Shown here one piece after another: positions 34,855 through 44,400 of a DNA stretch of 64,000 nt (position 1 is its first letter; each line of letters opens with the position of its first letter). Below the pieces are notes generated by a model. The model saw only the letters and a program-made list of their open reading frames with translations, made no database searches and was not told the DNA's origin. Position numbers and translations under genes: made by a program. The stretch is from an uncultured Carboxylicivirga sp. (GTDB lineage: Bacteria > Bacteroidota > Bacteroidia > Bacteroidales > Marinilabiliaceae): assembly GCA_947503525.1 (NCBI GenBank), contig CANNEA010000002.1, positions 1,293,679 to 1,357,678 on the forward strand, written 5' to 3'.

Positions 34855-34876
34855 GATTGCAATTATGCAAATGAAT

Positions 34877-34903
34877 AAGGCTGTGGATATGCTCCACAGC
34901 CTT
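34877..34903 (-). terminator. Terminator hairpin facing the minus-strand gene
   Basis: AAGGCTGTGGA (34877-34887) pairs with TCCACAGCCTT (34893-34903) around a 5-base loop. Read on the minus strand it lies 27 bases after the stop of the 34931-35671 gene and is followed by a TTATTCATTT tract. Confidence 0.65.
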
Positions 34904-34930
34904 TCTGCCCTTTATTCACCCGGTTAATGA

Positions 34931-35671
34931 TTACTTGCTTTCAGCCTCCGTTGAGGTCTCTTCTTCATTTTGATTGTGCTTACGAGTATTAGTTGCTTTA
35001 ACCGATGTCATGGTATTTCCAATCAATTCATTGATATCGGCAACTAATTTTTCGTTCTCGTCAGTAGGATCCGACTCCAAAATTAATTGAGTCATATTGA
35101 GTAAAGAGCGTAAGGACTTGATTAAATCAGGTCGTAGTTCACTTAAGCTAGGTCCTTCAGGCTGTTTGATGCTTTCCTGAGTAACCGCCTCAAAATTACG
35201 TTGTGTCTGTTCAGCTTCCTCCAGCCACATTGAGGCCTGTAAGGCATCTATGCTATCTGTATAATTGTTTCGAATATCTGCAAACATGGTCGAATGTACT
35301 GCAGTCTGACGCTTATAGCCTTTGCTCCACGCCGACCATCCATGTTTTTTTATGACCCGTAGAATAGTATCAGCATGCCTGCGACTATTATCATCCAAAC
35401 GATGACTACAGGCTTCAATATACGTTCTAAAGGCCAGGTAAGTCTCATCCCGTTCATCATCCTTTTCAGCTTTGAGTGCCGTATATGGATCAGCTCCATT
35501 ATTCTCAAAGGCTTTTGAAAAGGCATCAAACGTTCTGGTAGTTTTATCAATAAATGGCTTTGCACTTGACGTTTCCGGTGCACTTATTAAACCAAATAAT
35601 GCCAATAATCTTTTCACAAAGGTAAAGAGCAGATGATTGCTCAACCTTGCGTAATTGAGAGTTTTTATCAT
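34931..35671 (-). CDS. DUF6261-like protein, function unknown, 246 aa
   Basis: An all-helical, charged cytoplasmic protein; it starts 'MIKTLNYARLSNHLLFTFVKRLLALFG' with no cleavable signal and ends in a low-complexity acidic tail (NEEETSTEAESK). Regular spacing of helices ('YTALKAEKDDERDETYLAFRTYIEACS', 'ADTILRVIKKHGWSAW', 'LIKSLRSLLNMTQLILE') and the opening residues resemble the DUF6261 family of Bacteroidota, which has no known function. It is a single gene on the minus strand with its own terminator and no partner genes. Confidence 0.55.
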   Translation of the reverse strand: MIKTLNYARLSNHLLFTFVKRLLALFGLISAPETSSAKPFIDKTTRTFDAFSKAFENNGADPYTALKAEKDDERDETYLAFRTYIEACSHRLDDNSRRHADTILRVIKKHGWSAWSKGYKRQTAVHSTMFADIRNNYTDSIDALQASMWLEEAEQTQRNFEAVTQESIKQPEGPSLSELRPDLIKSLRSLLNMTQLILESDPTDENEKLVADINELIGNTMTSVKATNTRKHNQNEEETSTEAESK

Positions 35672-35725
35672 TGCTATTTGTATTAGGGGTGAATAAAGTT
35701 GTATTAAAAATGCAGGTTTAATACT

Positions 35726-35784
35726 ATCTGACTGGCGGCAGATAATTACTCATTGGGTAAAAAGCCGCCTGAATCCAGTCAGAT
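35726..35784. repeat. Inverted repeat with ten-base perfect outer arms
   Basis: ATCTGACTGG (35726-35735) pairs with CCAGTCAGAT (35775-35784), and GGCGGC (35734-35739) pairs with GCCGCC (35764-35769), with a TGAAT bulge on the right side. Confidence 0.6.
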
Positions 35785-36012
35785 CGATTTTTATTGAATC
35801 AAAAGCAGGCTATTCCCGGAACTGATAATAACAGACTTAAAAAGTAGGGACCATTATCCAGGCGGATGATTATTTTTTGAGTTATTAACGATCCGTCCGC
35901 ATAAAGGCAAATAATACTCGCTATGTTGGTTTCTGACTCCTGTCAAGCTGAAAATTTGAGAAAAAGTAATGAGCCCTTGAGAAACCAGCTGCTGCTTTTT
36001 GACTAATTTTTA

Positions 36013-36030
36013 ATCCGTCCGCAGACGGAT
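36013..36030. repeat. Short perfect hairpin ATCCGTC/GACGGAT
   Basis: ATCCGTC (36013-36019) and GACGGAT (36024-36030) flank a CGCA loop. A related fragment GATCCGTCCGC is found about 130 bases upstream. Confidence 0.55.
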
Positions 36031-36130
36031 ACTTACTTTCCTGGTCCCTGGTGATAAAGGGCTTGAAGAGGAACCTTGCTTTGAAAAATAAGGTATGGAA
36101 TGAACGAGCTGATGACTACCATGTGTAACA

Positions 36131-36179
36131 TAAGCTTTGTGTTTAGTATTGTTTATATAGGTTAATAACACAAAGCTTA
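36131..36179. repeat. 13-bp inverted repeat with 23-base loop
   Basis: TAAGCTTTGTGTT (36131-36143) is perfectly complementary to AACACAAAGCTTA (36167-36179). There is no T-run after either arm and no adjacent gene end, so it is not an obvious terminator. Confidence 0.6.
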
Positions 36180-36333
36180 AATCGTAACACTATTTCGACG
36201 GGTGAATTGATAAACAGTCACATACTGTAGATAAATAAATGATTTTTGGTGATGAATTGATTGTGTTCTCTTTTGATGGTTCTACTAAACCTGAAAGCAA
36301 TTGTTTGTTTGCGATTAATGAAAGAGTATAAAC

Positions 36334-36365
36334 ACAAAAAAAGCGACCTTTAATAAGATCGCTTT
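36334..36365 (-). terminator. Terminator of tRNA-Lys
   Basis: On the minus strand AAAGCGATCTT, loop ATTA, then AAGGTCGCTTT is followed by a run of Ts. Eleven paired positions include one G-T pair. It starts 5 bases past the CCA end of the tRNA. Confidence 0.85.
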
Positions 36366-36369
36366 TCGA

Positions 36370-36445
36370 TGGTGACTCAGCAGGGATTCGAACCCTGGAC
36401 CCACGCCTTAAAAGGGCGTTGCTCTACCAGCTGAGCTACTGAGTC
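36370..36445 (-). tRNA. tRNA-Lys (anticodon UUU)
   Basis: The cloverleaf can be folded completely: acceptor GACTCAG/CTGAGTC, D arm GCTC...GAGC, anticodon stem ACGCC/GGCGT with loop CTTTTAA (anticodon TTT), T stem CAGGG/CCCTG with loop TTCGAAT, discriminator A and an encoded CCA. Length is 76 with CCA. It has its own promoter and terminator and so is a single-gene unit. Confidence 0.97.
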
Positions 36446-36470
36446 ATCCTTGTTTTTCTCAATTGCGGTG

Positions 36471-36501
36471 CAAAGATAAAGGCTTTTCTTTTTAATGCAA
36501 A
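36471..36501 (-). promoter_or_regulatory. Promoter of tRNA-Lys
   Basis: On the minus strand TTTG (36498-36501), 19-base spacer, TATCTTTG (36471-36478), an exact match to the Bacteroidota housekeeping consensus TTTG / TAnnTTTG. It lies 25 bases before the tRNA 5' end. Confidence 0.88.
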
Positions 36502-36760
36502 TTTATGCTTGAAAAAAGTTGATTTTTTTTCTCGATTTTATAATTCTTACTTGCTGAATAAATTAGCAAAATTATTAATTGTATGGAAATCAATTGGATT
36601 GGAATGCTTTAAGAGGTAAGTGTTTCTACGTGGGCTATTTCAGTCCCTTTTATCATGTGCAAGTAGGAGATATAACCAGGAAGAGGCGGAAGTGATTCTG
36701 ACCTGGCAGGAGCGGAACTCAATATTGAAATAAAATAGGCTAAGTATTGAATATAATTGT

Positions 36761-36790
36761 AAAGGCAAGATATCAATCTTGCCTTTTTTT
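36761..36790 (+). terminator. Orphan rho-independent terminator
   Basis: AAAGGCAAGAT (36761-36771) pairs perfectly with ATCTTGCCTTT (36776-36786) around ATCA and is followed by four more Ts. No plus-strand gene precedes it, so it may end an unannotated small RNA or protect the downstream region. Confidence 0.75.
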
Positions 36791-37002
36791 GTTCTTATTT
36801 AAACAGTGAGTTAACGTTTTGTGTAATTATTAACAGCTGTAGCCTTTATTTCAATCTGTTGTTGTATTTTTTTTGGTTTCTGATCTTATCGATTCAAACT
36901 TGAATTAATAGTTGGATTTGAATTTGAAAGTAAAACTTAAACATATGTGTTTTGATTGTAAGCAAATAATGATTTCTTAATCTTAGTGCCTGATAAGCAT
37001 GC

Positions 37003-37031
37003 TTGTATATCTTGTAAATACTCTATTTTTG
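37003..37031 (+). promoter_or_regulatory. Promoter of the hydratase-like gene
   Basis: TTG (37003-37005), 18-base spacer, TATTTTTG (37024-37031). It overlaps the first in-frame ATG at 36999, so the transcript would begin downstream of that ATG; this supports the start at 37053. Confidence 0.6.
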
Positions 37032-37052
37032 TGGGCTTATAGAGTGTGTAAA

Positions 37053-38147
37053 ATGCAAGGATACATTAAACCCAATAGAAAAGTTAACTACGGTCTTGAT
37101 TTGAATCAGGTTCAGGTCGGGCAAGAGATAGTTAGCCATTTTAGTATAACTGTAGATGAGTCTATTCATAGTTCGTGGAGTGGATTTATGCCTACTTCGT
37201 CTTATCCTGAGAATAGCAGACAATTTGCTGGTATTTTAGGCTTTCATGAGATGTTTTTGCCTTATGGCTTTTTACTAAATCTGACACTTAGTTTAGGGGT
37301 CGAGAATTTTGCGCATTCGAGTCTCTTACATCTGGAGATCCGCAATGCCTTGTATTTAAATCCCGCTTTTGCAGGCGATACACTCACCTGTGCAATTCGT
37401 ATTAAGGCAGTAGAGGCCACATCTAATAATAAATATTCAACGGTAGTATCCGAGCATGTTTTGTCCAATCAAAAAGGAGAACCGGTGTTCTCTTTGGACA
37501 GAGTGACCTTATTCCCATACATTGCCAATTGCAATGATGAGAAAGCCAATGGCAACGGCAACTTAAAAAACCATCGTTTTAAGGAAAAGATTCTGGCCCG
37601 TGCACGTGGGATTGATATCAAAAATAAGATCAATGACTTTCAGGCTGAAGACTTGATGCTTCACCCTTTTGTGCGTCCGGTTGGGAAAAGTGAAAATTTA
37701 TATTGGGCCACCTATTTTAAGAACACGCATCCCATTCATTTTAATTACCAGCGCTATAATCCGGGTGAAATAGTCATTTCTGGAGGGATTGTGATTTCCA
37801 TGGTGCTGGGTATATCCGGTCGCGAATTTCGACAGTTATTGTTGCCTCAGGTGGAGCGTGCTTTTCATGTGGTGCCGGTGGTAGCAGAAGATCGGATTGG
37901 AGCCTTTAGTTTTGTAAAAGGGGTTAATCAACTGATGCCTGGCTTTGAAGAAATCCATGTGCTGACCTTTGGCCTGCGTAATGTAGATACAGAGTTGGAA
38001 TTGGGAGATCTGGAATTCCCTGTGGAGCTTTTTGCAGATGTTCAACGTCCATCTGAGGTAGAAGAAATTTTAGCAGAAAAGTGTCCTTCCTTATCAGGTA
38101 AAATTTGTTGTGTGGCTGAATGGAAAGCCCTAAGAAAGGTGGAGTAA
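37053..38147 (+). CDS. MaoC/hot-dog family hydratase-like protein, 364 aa
   Basis: A double hot-dog layout: first half 'LDLNQVQVGQEIVSHFSITVDESIHSSWSGF' with 'LHLEIRNALYLNPAFAGDTLTCAIRI', a GDTL motif typical of MaoC-type dehydratases/hydratases; second half 'EDLMLHPFVRPVGKSENLYWATYFKNTHPIHFN' and 'IVISGGIVISMVLGISGREF'. The length fits the double hot-dog mesaconyl/methylmalyl-CoA hydratase group better than single-domain MaoC. A CoA-ester substrate is likely but not certain. I use the ATG at 37053 because the promoter overlaps the ATG at 36999. It stands alone, with no metabolic partner gene nearby. Confidence 0.65.
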   Translation: MQGYIKPNRKVNYGLDLNQVQVGQEIVSHFSITVDESIHSSWSGFMPTSSYPENSRQFAGILGFHEMFLPYGFLLNLTLSLGVENFAHSSLLHLEIRNALYLNPAFAGDTLTCAIRIKAVEATSNNKYSTVVSEHVLSNQKGEPVFSLDRVTLFPYIANCNDEKANGNGNLKNHRFKEKILARARGIDIKNKINDFQAEDLMLHPFVRPVGKSENLYWATYFKNTHPIHFNYQRYNPGEIVISGGIVISMVLGISGREFRQLLLPQVERAFHVVPVVAEDRIGAFSFVKGVNQLMPGFEEIHVLTFGLRNVDTELELGDLEFPVELFADVQRPSEVEEILAEKCPSLSGKICCVAEWKALRKVE

Positions 38148-38481
38148 GGAAGTGCAATTACCAGGTTACTGTGATTCCCATTTGAAAACCTAATTCGATT
38201 TGATATTCTTATAATAGGATAGATGAAATTGATTGTTCATCTCAACTGAAATCAGTATTGTAAGACTATTTTTAAAGAGAGCAATTTAGGTTTTAGTGCG
38301 GTTTAGGTCTTGGAGTATTAGTTTGTCTTTTTTCCAATCTTATAAATGCTTGTTCGTCAAAAACACTCAAACGTTATTGTTTGAAATTGTACATTTGCAC
38401 ATGTTTTTAATCTAAACAGCGTAACATTATGTCTGTTTTAGGGTATAAATGCAGATATTATTGGCCAATAATAAAAAACGA
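38148..38481. other. Upstream region of the 2,711-aa giant gene
   Basis: A 334-base gap. It holds a -7-like TACATTTG (38390-38397) without a good -33 partner, and a perfect palindrome (38456-38473) just before the start codon. No coding region is seen. Confidence 0.45.
38456..38473. repeat. Perfect palindrome TATTATTGGCCAATAATA
   Basis: All 18 bases are self-complementary. It ends 8 bases before the chosen ATG at 38482, so it could be an operator or a hairpin that hides the start codon. Confidence 0.6.
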
Positions 38482-41400
38482 ATGAATAGAATTATACTAT
38501 TAGTGATTGGGTTTCTTATGCTCAACCTAGCATTTTTGAGTGCACAGCAAACCTGGTATAGCCTGGCAAGTGGGGATTGGAATGATCCAGATATCTGGAC
38601 CTTAGATCCTGCTGGAGCAGTACCCGTTAACCCAAGCTCTGCTTATCCGCAGTTAGCTACTGATAATGTGGTCATCAAAACCGGTAAGGTTGTGGTTATG
38701 CATGCAGCCAGTTTAACCGTTGGTACGGTTAAAGTTGAAGGAAGTCTGGATTTGAATACCACATCAGGACATACCTTTGATAAGTTAAGAGGTAGCGGAA
38801 AAATTTTCCTTCAAGGCGATGCTTATCCGACCATTACTACTGATGACTCACATTTTGTGACTTTGGGTAAAGGAGCCGGAACCGTTGTTTTTGAGGGGAA
38901 CTCCTTTTCATTTGGTGCAAGTTCGGCCTACACTTTCTGTAATGTTGAGGTTAATATGAACCCTGGTCAGATTTTGACTCTTATTAATGATATCACAACC
39001 AATGGCAATCTTGTTGTTCGAAGTGGGACTTTACGAGTGGGTGATAATACAATTCGTCAGCTGCATGTTGAAGGAGATATCACTGTTGAGAATGGAACTT
39101 CGCTTACAGCTGGAGGAAGTGCAGTTCATAATATAAACTGTGCCGGAAATGTTACCAATAACGGAACCATTAACCTTGATGCTACAGGGGATGCCTCTTT
39201 TACGATGACAGGCAATTCACACAATAGTTTTGTGTGTAATAATATAACAACTTTATATCAGCTTGTAATCGATAAGGGAAGTGACCAATATTATGCATTA
39301 ACCTTAAATTCCAGTGATGTAAGTTATTTTAATTTGAGCGGTAGCGTAAGTGGGCCTGATGCCGCAAAGGCACTCTATCTAAAAAACGGTAGTTTAAAAC
39401 TCGAAGGAGCAGTTTCTATACCTGAGCTTACTAGCGGGAATGCGTTCAGCATTGCAAACAGCGCTCAGCTTTGGTTAAATAGTTCAGGTGTTTCGTTAAC
39501 TATATCCGGTGATTCTCAATCCTTATCATTAAGTGGACGCCTTAGGGTGTCTGCAGGCCAAATTACAGGTAATGGTCTGAATTTTGCGGATGGCAGTACA
39601 TCCATGCTTTATGTTGAAGGAGGAACAGTTAATTTATCAGATATCTCAACAGGTTCAGGAGCGAATGATAGTTATGCCTATTATCAATCTGCAGGAACGG
39701 TTAACATTAATGCAGGAGATTTTAACATGAGCGATGATGCTTCCGGATTTCTTATGAAAGGTGGTAGCCTTAATCTTAGTGCAGGAAGCCTGTTAATTGG
39801 AGCTCTCGAAGGTAACTACAACGTTACAGGAGGTGTGCTTACTATGACCGGATCATCTTCTGCAATTAGCTCAACTTCCAATCTGTGGGATTTAACCATT
39901 GATGCCACTAATAGTTTAAGTGCTGATTTAATCGTAAGTAATGATATGACGATTAATGCGGGCGCCACTCTTGATGCTACAGGAGATATATTATCAATTG
40001 GTGGAAATTTCACCAACAATGGTACATATACAAGTAATCAAACCACTTTATTTATTGGATCCGCTAATTCGCTGGTTAGTGGAGATCTAACTTTTGGACA
40101 TCTTGAAATAGATAAAGATGATGAGCTAAATACTCTTAGCTTGGGTACGGGATCTGTTTCAATAGGTACAGCAGGATCAGCCGGTAATCTTACCATAACC
40201 AAAGGAACATTGGATCTGGGATCTGATGGAATTAATTATAATGTTTCCGGAGATATTTACATTGCTTATGGTAGTATTTCAGGAAATGATGCCTTAGTTC
40301 TGAATAGTTCATCAAGTCAACAAACCCTTCAAGGTAAGGTTGGCCAAAATCCTAGCTTTGGTCATCTGATTATGAACAATACCAATGGTATTGGACTGCT
40401 TAGCAATGTGGACGTTGAGTCTTTTGGCTTTTCGACTAATGGGATTGTTGATTTAGGAGCGTATAATATGGATATTTCAACAAGTACCTATACCTCTGGA
40501 GGCAGTTGGGGAACCAGTAGAATGTTTGCTACCGATGGAACGGCATCGAATGGAGGCTTGACTTTACCGGTTGTTCTTTCAGGTACTTATAACGATGATG
40601 AGGTACAGTTTTACCCACTCGGGTATTTAGATCCCAATGATAGTGATGCTCCATATTTTAGAGAAGTATATGTATATGCAGATAATACCACCACAGATAT
40701 TGGAAAGATAACCATCTCTTTTAATGACGGTAATCATCCAACAGTTGATGATCCTTCGGGTGTTGAAGACTTTTATTGGAGAGTAGATACAACACTTTTT
40801 ACTTCCTTGGATGATAATGATTTAAGATATGTTTTCTCTCAGGATAATTCATTGTCAACTGGAGGAAGTCGAAGAGGAATGGTTTTTCAGAATGATAATA
40901 CATGGTTTAGTGGAAATGCATCACTTCAGAATAGTAATCGCGATATAAGTTTTGATTATGATACGCCCTTGCAAAAAGAATATTCGTGGGGTAGAAATAA
41001 TGCGTTTAACAATGTGAAAACGCTGTATAGTAAAGCTTCAGGAAACTTTAGTAGTGCAACTACCTGGACGGAAAGCGACACACACAGTGGGGCCAATGCA
41101 AGCCCTCAGGATTATTATATGTACGTAATTGGAGGATCAGGAGGCGTTAACCATACCGTTACCCTGGGCACAGATGATGAAGCTTCCCAGATTTATATTA
41201 AAGGTAAATCGGAAACAGGTATATCTGCAGGAGATGCGCCAACTCTTGAGTTTTCTTCAAATGTTGAACCATACGATGTATTTGGTGGAGGTAACCTGAT
41301 TTACGAGATTAAAGGTAATGGTAGAATTATTACTTATGATGCGGCAGATATGCCAACGGCAGATTTTACAGAATTTGTTAGTAGTTCAGAAGCCATTTTT

Positions 41401-44400
41401 GAATATGCCGGTACCGGCAGTTATACCTTGCCGGATTATAGCTATTATACTTTCTTTGGATTTATTTATATACCTTTTTATCAACTGAATGAATATCCTA
41501 ACCTTTATTTAAGCGGGTCAGGAACCAAAACAGGAGCTAATCAGGATATTTTGGTGACACAGAAGTTGTATGTTGATGATGCCACGTTTAATGTTAGTAC
41601 TTCAACCAATGGGGATATTGTTGTTTTCGGGGATGTTGATATTAATACGGGAACATTAAATCTACCAGCTAATGCAACACGCACTTTAGACATTGATGGA
41701 GATATTACTTTCTCAGGCACAGGAGATTTTAATGTAACGACGGGTGGTTCAGCCAGAGAACATCAGGTAAATATTAATGGTAATATCATTCAGGGAGACG
41801 GTAATATCGATTTATCTGCAACGGCTTATGCGGCAGTTAATTTTATCGGAGAAAACTCAGTTAGTGTTACCCGAACGGGAACAGGAACTGCGAACTTTCA
41901 CAATATCCAGATCGATAAGCCGCTTGGACAGAAAGTCCATTTTACAGGCGATTTTAATTTGTTAGGTGATAAAACAGGTTTTCCTAAGGCTTTGGATTTA
42001 CAATCGGGTGAATGCCATATCGATAATACAGATATAAGTATTGATTTAACTACCGGCGGCAGTGATTTTGAAATTCCTGCTGAATCTATTCTACGAGTAA
42101 GTAATGGAACAGTTAATACAAGTGGAATTAATACAGGTATACGTTTGGATGGTTCTCTAATACTGGAAGGGAATGGTATAGCACAACTGGATGGTGGCTC
42201 AGGCACAAATGCCAATTATATTGAATATACAGCATCAGGTAATTCTTACTTGGAAGCATCTGGTGCTAGTCAACTTATTGTTGGATCTCAAATTCGTCGT
42301 TCAACATTGTTTGATGAAGGCATATTGGATTTCGTTCAGGATGGAGGTTCGATTACTATAGGCACGCATGCGTCAAGTGGTAATTATGCCTCTAATCGAG
42401 GAGTGCTTGAATTATTAAGTGCAGGTAGCTCTTTTACTCAGGCTGCCGGTAATGTGATAAGTTTCTCTAATAGTAACGGTAGTCTCTCTGTACCTTCTTT
42501 GTATTTTAGTCCTGAAACTCTTACTCTTGGGTCAGGATCTGGCTTTGTAATTAATACAGGTAATACCTTTGGAATATTTGCAGAACAGAATCTTGAAGAT
42601 ATTTCGGTTTCTGGAGCTGGAACAACAGCACAGTTGTTTAATTTGCCAATCTCTGTGAACGGGGATCTATCCATCAATTCAGGAACTTTTGATTCTAATG
42701 ATTTAGATGTTACATTAAATGGTGATCTCATTAATAATGGAACCTTTACTTCTACAAATAACACATGTTATTTTAGTGGGGCAAGTGCTCAAAGTATTTC
42801 AGGTTCAGGTATAAATGCTTTCTGGAATGCACAATTAAGTTCAGGTAATTCGCTGGCCTTGGGTTCTGATATTACGGTCAATAATAATTTTGACCTTCTG
42901 TCAGGAACATTAGATACCCAGAATAGCCTCGCTAATATTAAAGGAAACTTACAGAATGATGGAACAACACAGACGACTTCAGGTAGTGGGGTAATTTTAA
43001 ATGGTCTGTTGGATCAACAGGAGGTTTCCGGTACAGGTGTATTTGCGCGATTGACCATTGATAATACAAATGGTGTTGTAATGCCAACCCAATCAGCCTC
43101 TATCAGAATTATTGATCAATTAACGCTGGAAGATGGGGTGTTTGATATAGGTCGAAATCTTATGGTTTTGGAATCAGGTGCCTCATTTGACCCTGGGACT
43201 ACTTATAGTGGTGACTACACTACTTCTAATATGGTTCAAACCAATTTATCATTTACCGATGCAGGTATAGAAAAATATTTTCCGGTCATATCATCTTCTA
43301 CTGCCTTTACCTATCCGATTGGATCATTAGGCAAATACACACCGATTGTGTTTGATATAACTGAGAATGGAAATGGTAGTGGGTCTATTCGAGTTAAAGC
43401 TGCTGATGAACCACATATTTCAGTTCCATTAGCTGACCAGGGCAATGTTTTACAATATAACTGGACATTGGATGCTGATGGTATTGCTGCTTTTTCAGGC
43501 ACTGCCATGATGTACTCTTATGATGGTGATGCAGTTGGCGATACGGCTTCATATTTTACTGGTAGAATCTTACTTGGTAGTTTAGATTGGAATCACTATA
43601 GTACAGATGACTTTAACGGTAGGGCAGATGATACAGATGTATCTGTTTTTAAATTTGGTAAAGAAGTAGAAGGTAGTATGGATGGAACAGATGATGCAGG
43701 TATTGATGGCGATTATACTGCTGGAGCTGCACTCCCGGTAAGTGTTCAGGCATTTGTTACCGTTACTGATGGCCCTTGGACAACTACAACAACATGGGCG
43801 ACATATGATCCGGATACAGGGGGAATTGGTGACCCTGGCGTTGGAGTTCCTGCTGGAACAGGGCCACGAGGAGCAGTAGTATATGTAAATGATAATCTCT
43901 CCATTCCTGGTAATTTTGTGTCTGCGTATCGAACAGTTGTAAACTCAACTGGATCTATGTCAACAGGTAGTACTTTTGGGCATCGATTAGGTGATGTTAG
44001 TGGTGCCGGAGAAATAATACTCGAAAGTGGCGATCTCCCTGCTGGTGTATATGATGAGTTTTTTGGTAGTTCAGGTGGAACATTGAACTTTTCAGGAGAT
44101 AAAACGCCGGGTGGATATGATATTTTAAGTGAAATTACAACTGTGAATAATTTAGTGCTTAGCGGCACTGGGGTTCGTAATTTTGCTAATTTGGATTTAC
44201 AGTTATTAGGTGACTTATCCATACAAGGTTCGGTAGGAGTCGTCAACGAATATGATAAAAACATCTCAGTTCACGGAGATATTAGTTTTAATGGAGGTAC
44301 GTTTGATGCACGTTATGGTAAGCTAATAATGAACGGATCTGTTCTTCAAAGTATTTCTGGTACTGAGAATTTCTCATCATCCAATGCACTTTACGATTTT

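Larger units (their letters stand above)
35672..36333. other. Palindrome-rich non-coding spacer
   Basis: No gene is visible over about 660 bases. The spacer holds three inverted repeats that are listed separately (35726-35784, 36013-36030, 36131-36179), and fragments of GTCCGC/GCGGAC sequence recur at 35863-35867 and 35890-35900. Confidence 0.5.
36446..37052. other. Spacer with tRNA promoter, orphan terminator and hydratase promoter
   Basis: The 607-base gap holds the minus-strand tRNA promoter (36471-36501), an orphan plus-strand terminator (36761-36790) and the plus-strand promoter at 37003-37031. A 47-codon frame without a start codon runs from about 36613 to 36753. The segment 36510-36790 could encode a small RNA. 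Confidence 0.45.

Noticed and set aside
36131..36179. The 13-bp inverted repeat as insertion-sequence ends
   Set aside because: Only 23 bases lie between the arms, there is no transposase fragment and no target-site duplication is visible.
36370..36501. The tRNA-Lys unit as an unusual feature
   Set aside because: Cloverleaf, promoter (TTTG-N19-TATCTTTG) and terminator are all textbook; useful as a calibration of promoter consensus but not novel.
36613..36753. 47-codon frame upstream of the orphan terminator as a gene
   Set aside because: It has no ATG, GTG or TTG start that would leave a meaningful protein, and no recognisable domain.
36999..37052. Hydrophobic N-terminal extension (MLVYLVNTLFLWAYRVCK) of the hydratase-like protein
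   Set aside because: The best promoter overlaps this ATG, and hot-dog hydratases are cytoplasmic; the ATG at 37053 is preferred.
42438..44264. Long antisense open frames under the giant genes (for example 43746-44264)
   Set aside because: They mirror the Asn/Gly/Thr-rich coding strand, have Pro/Val/Ser-rich composition and no start context or domain; they are shadows.
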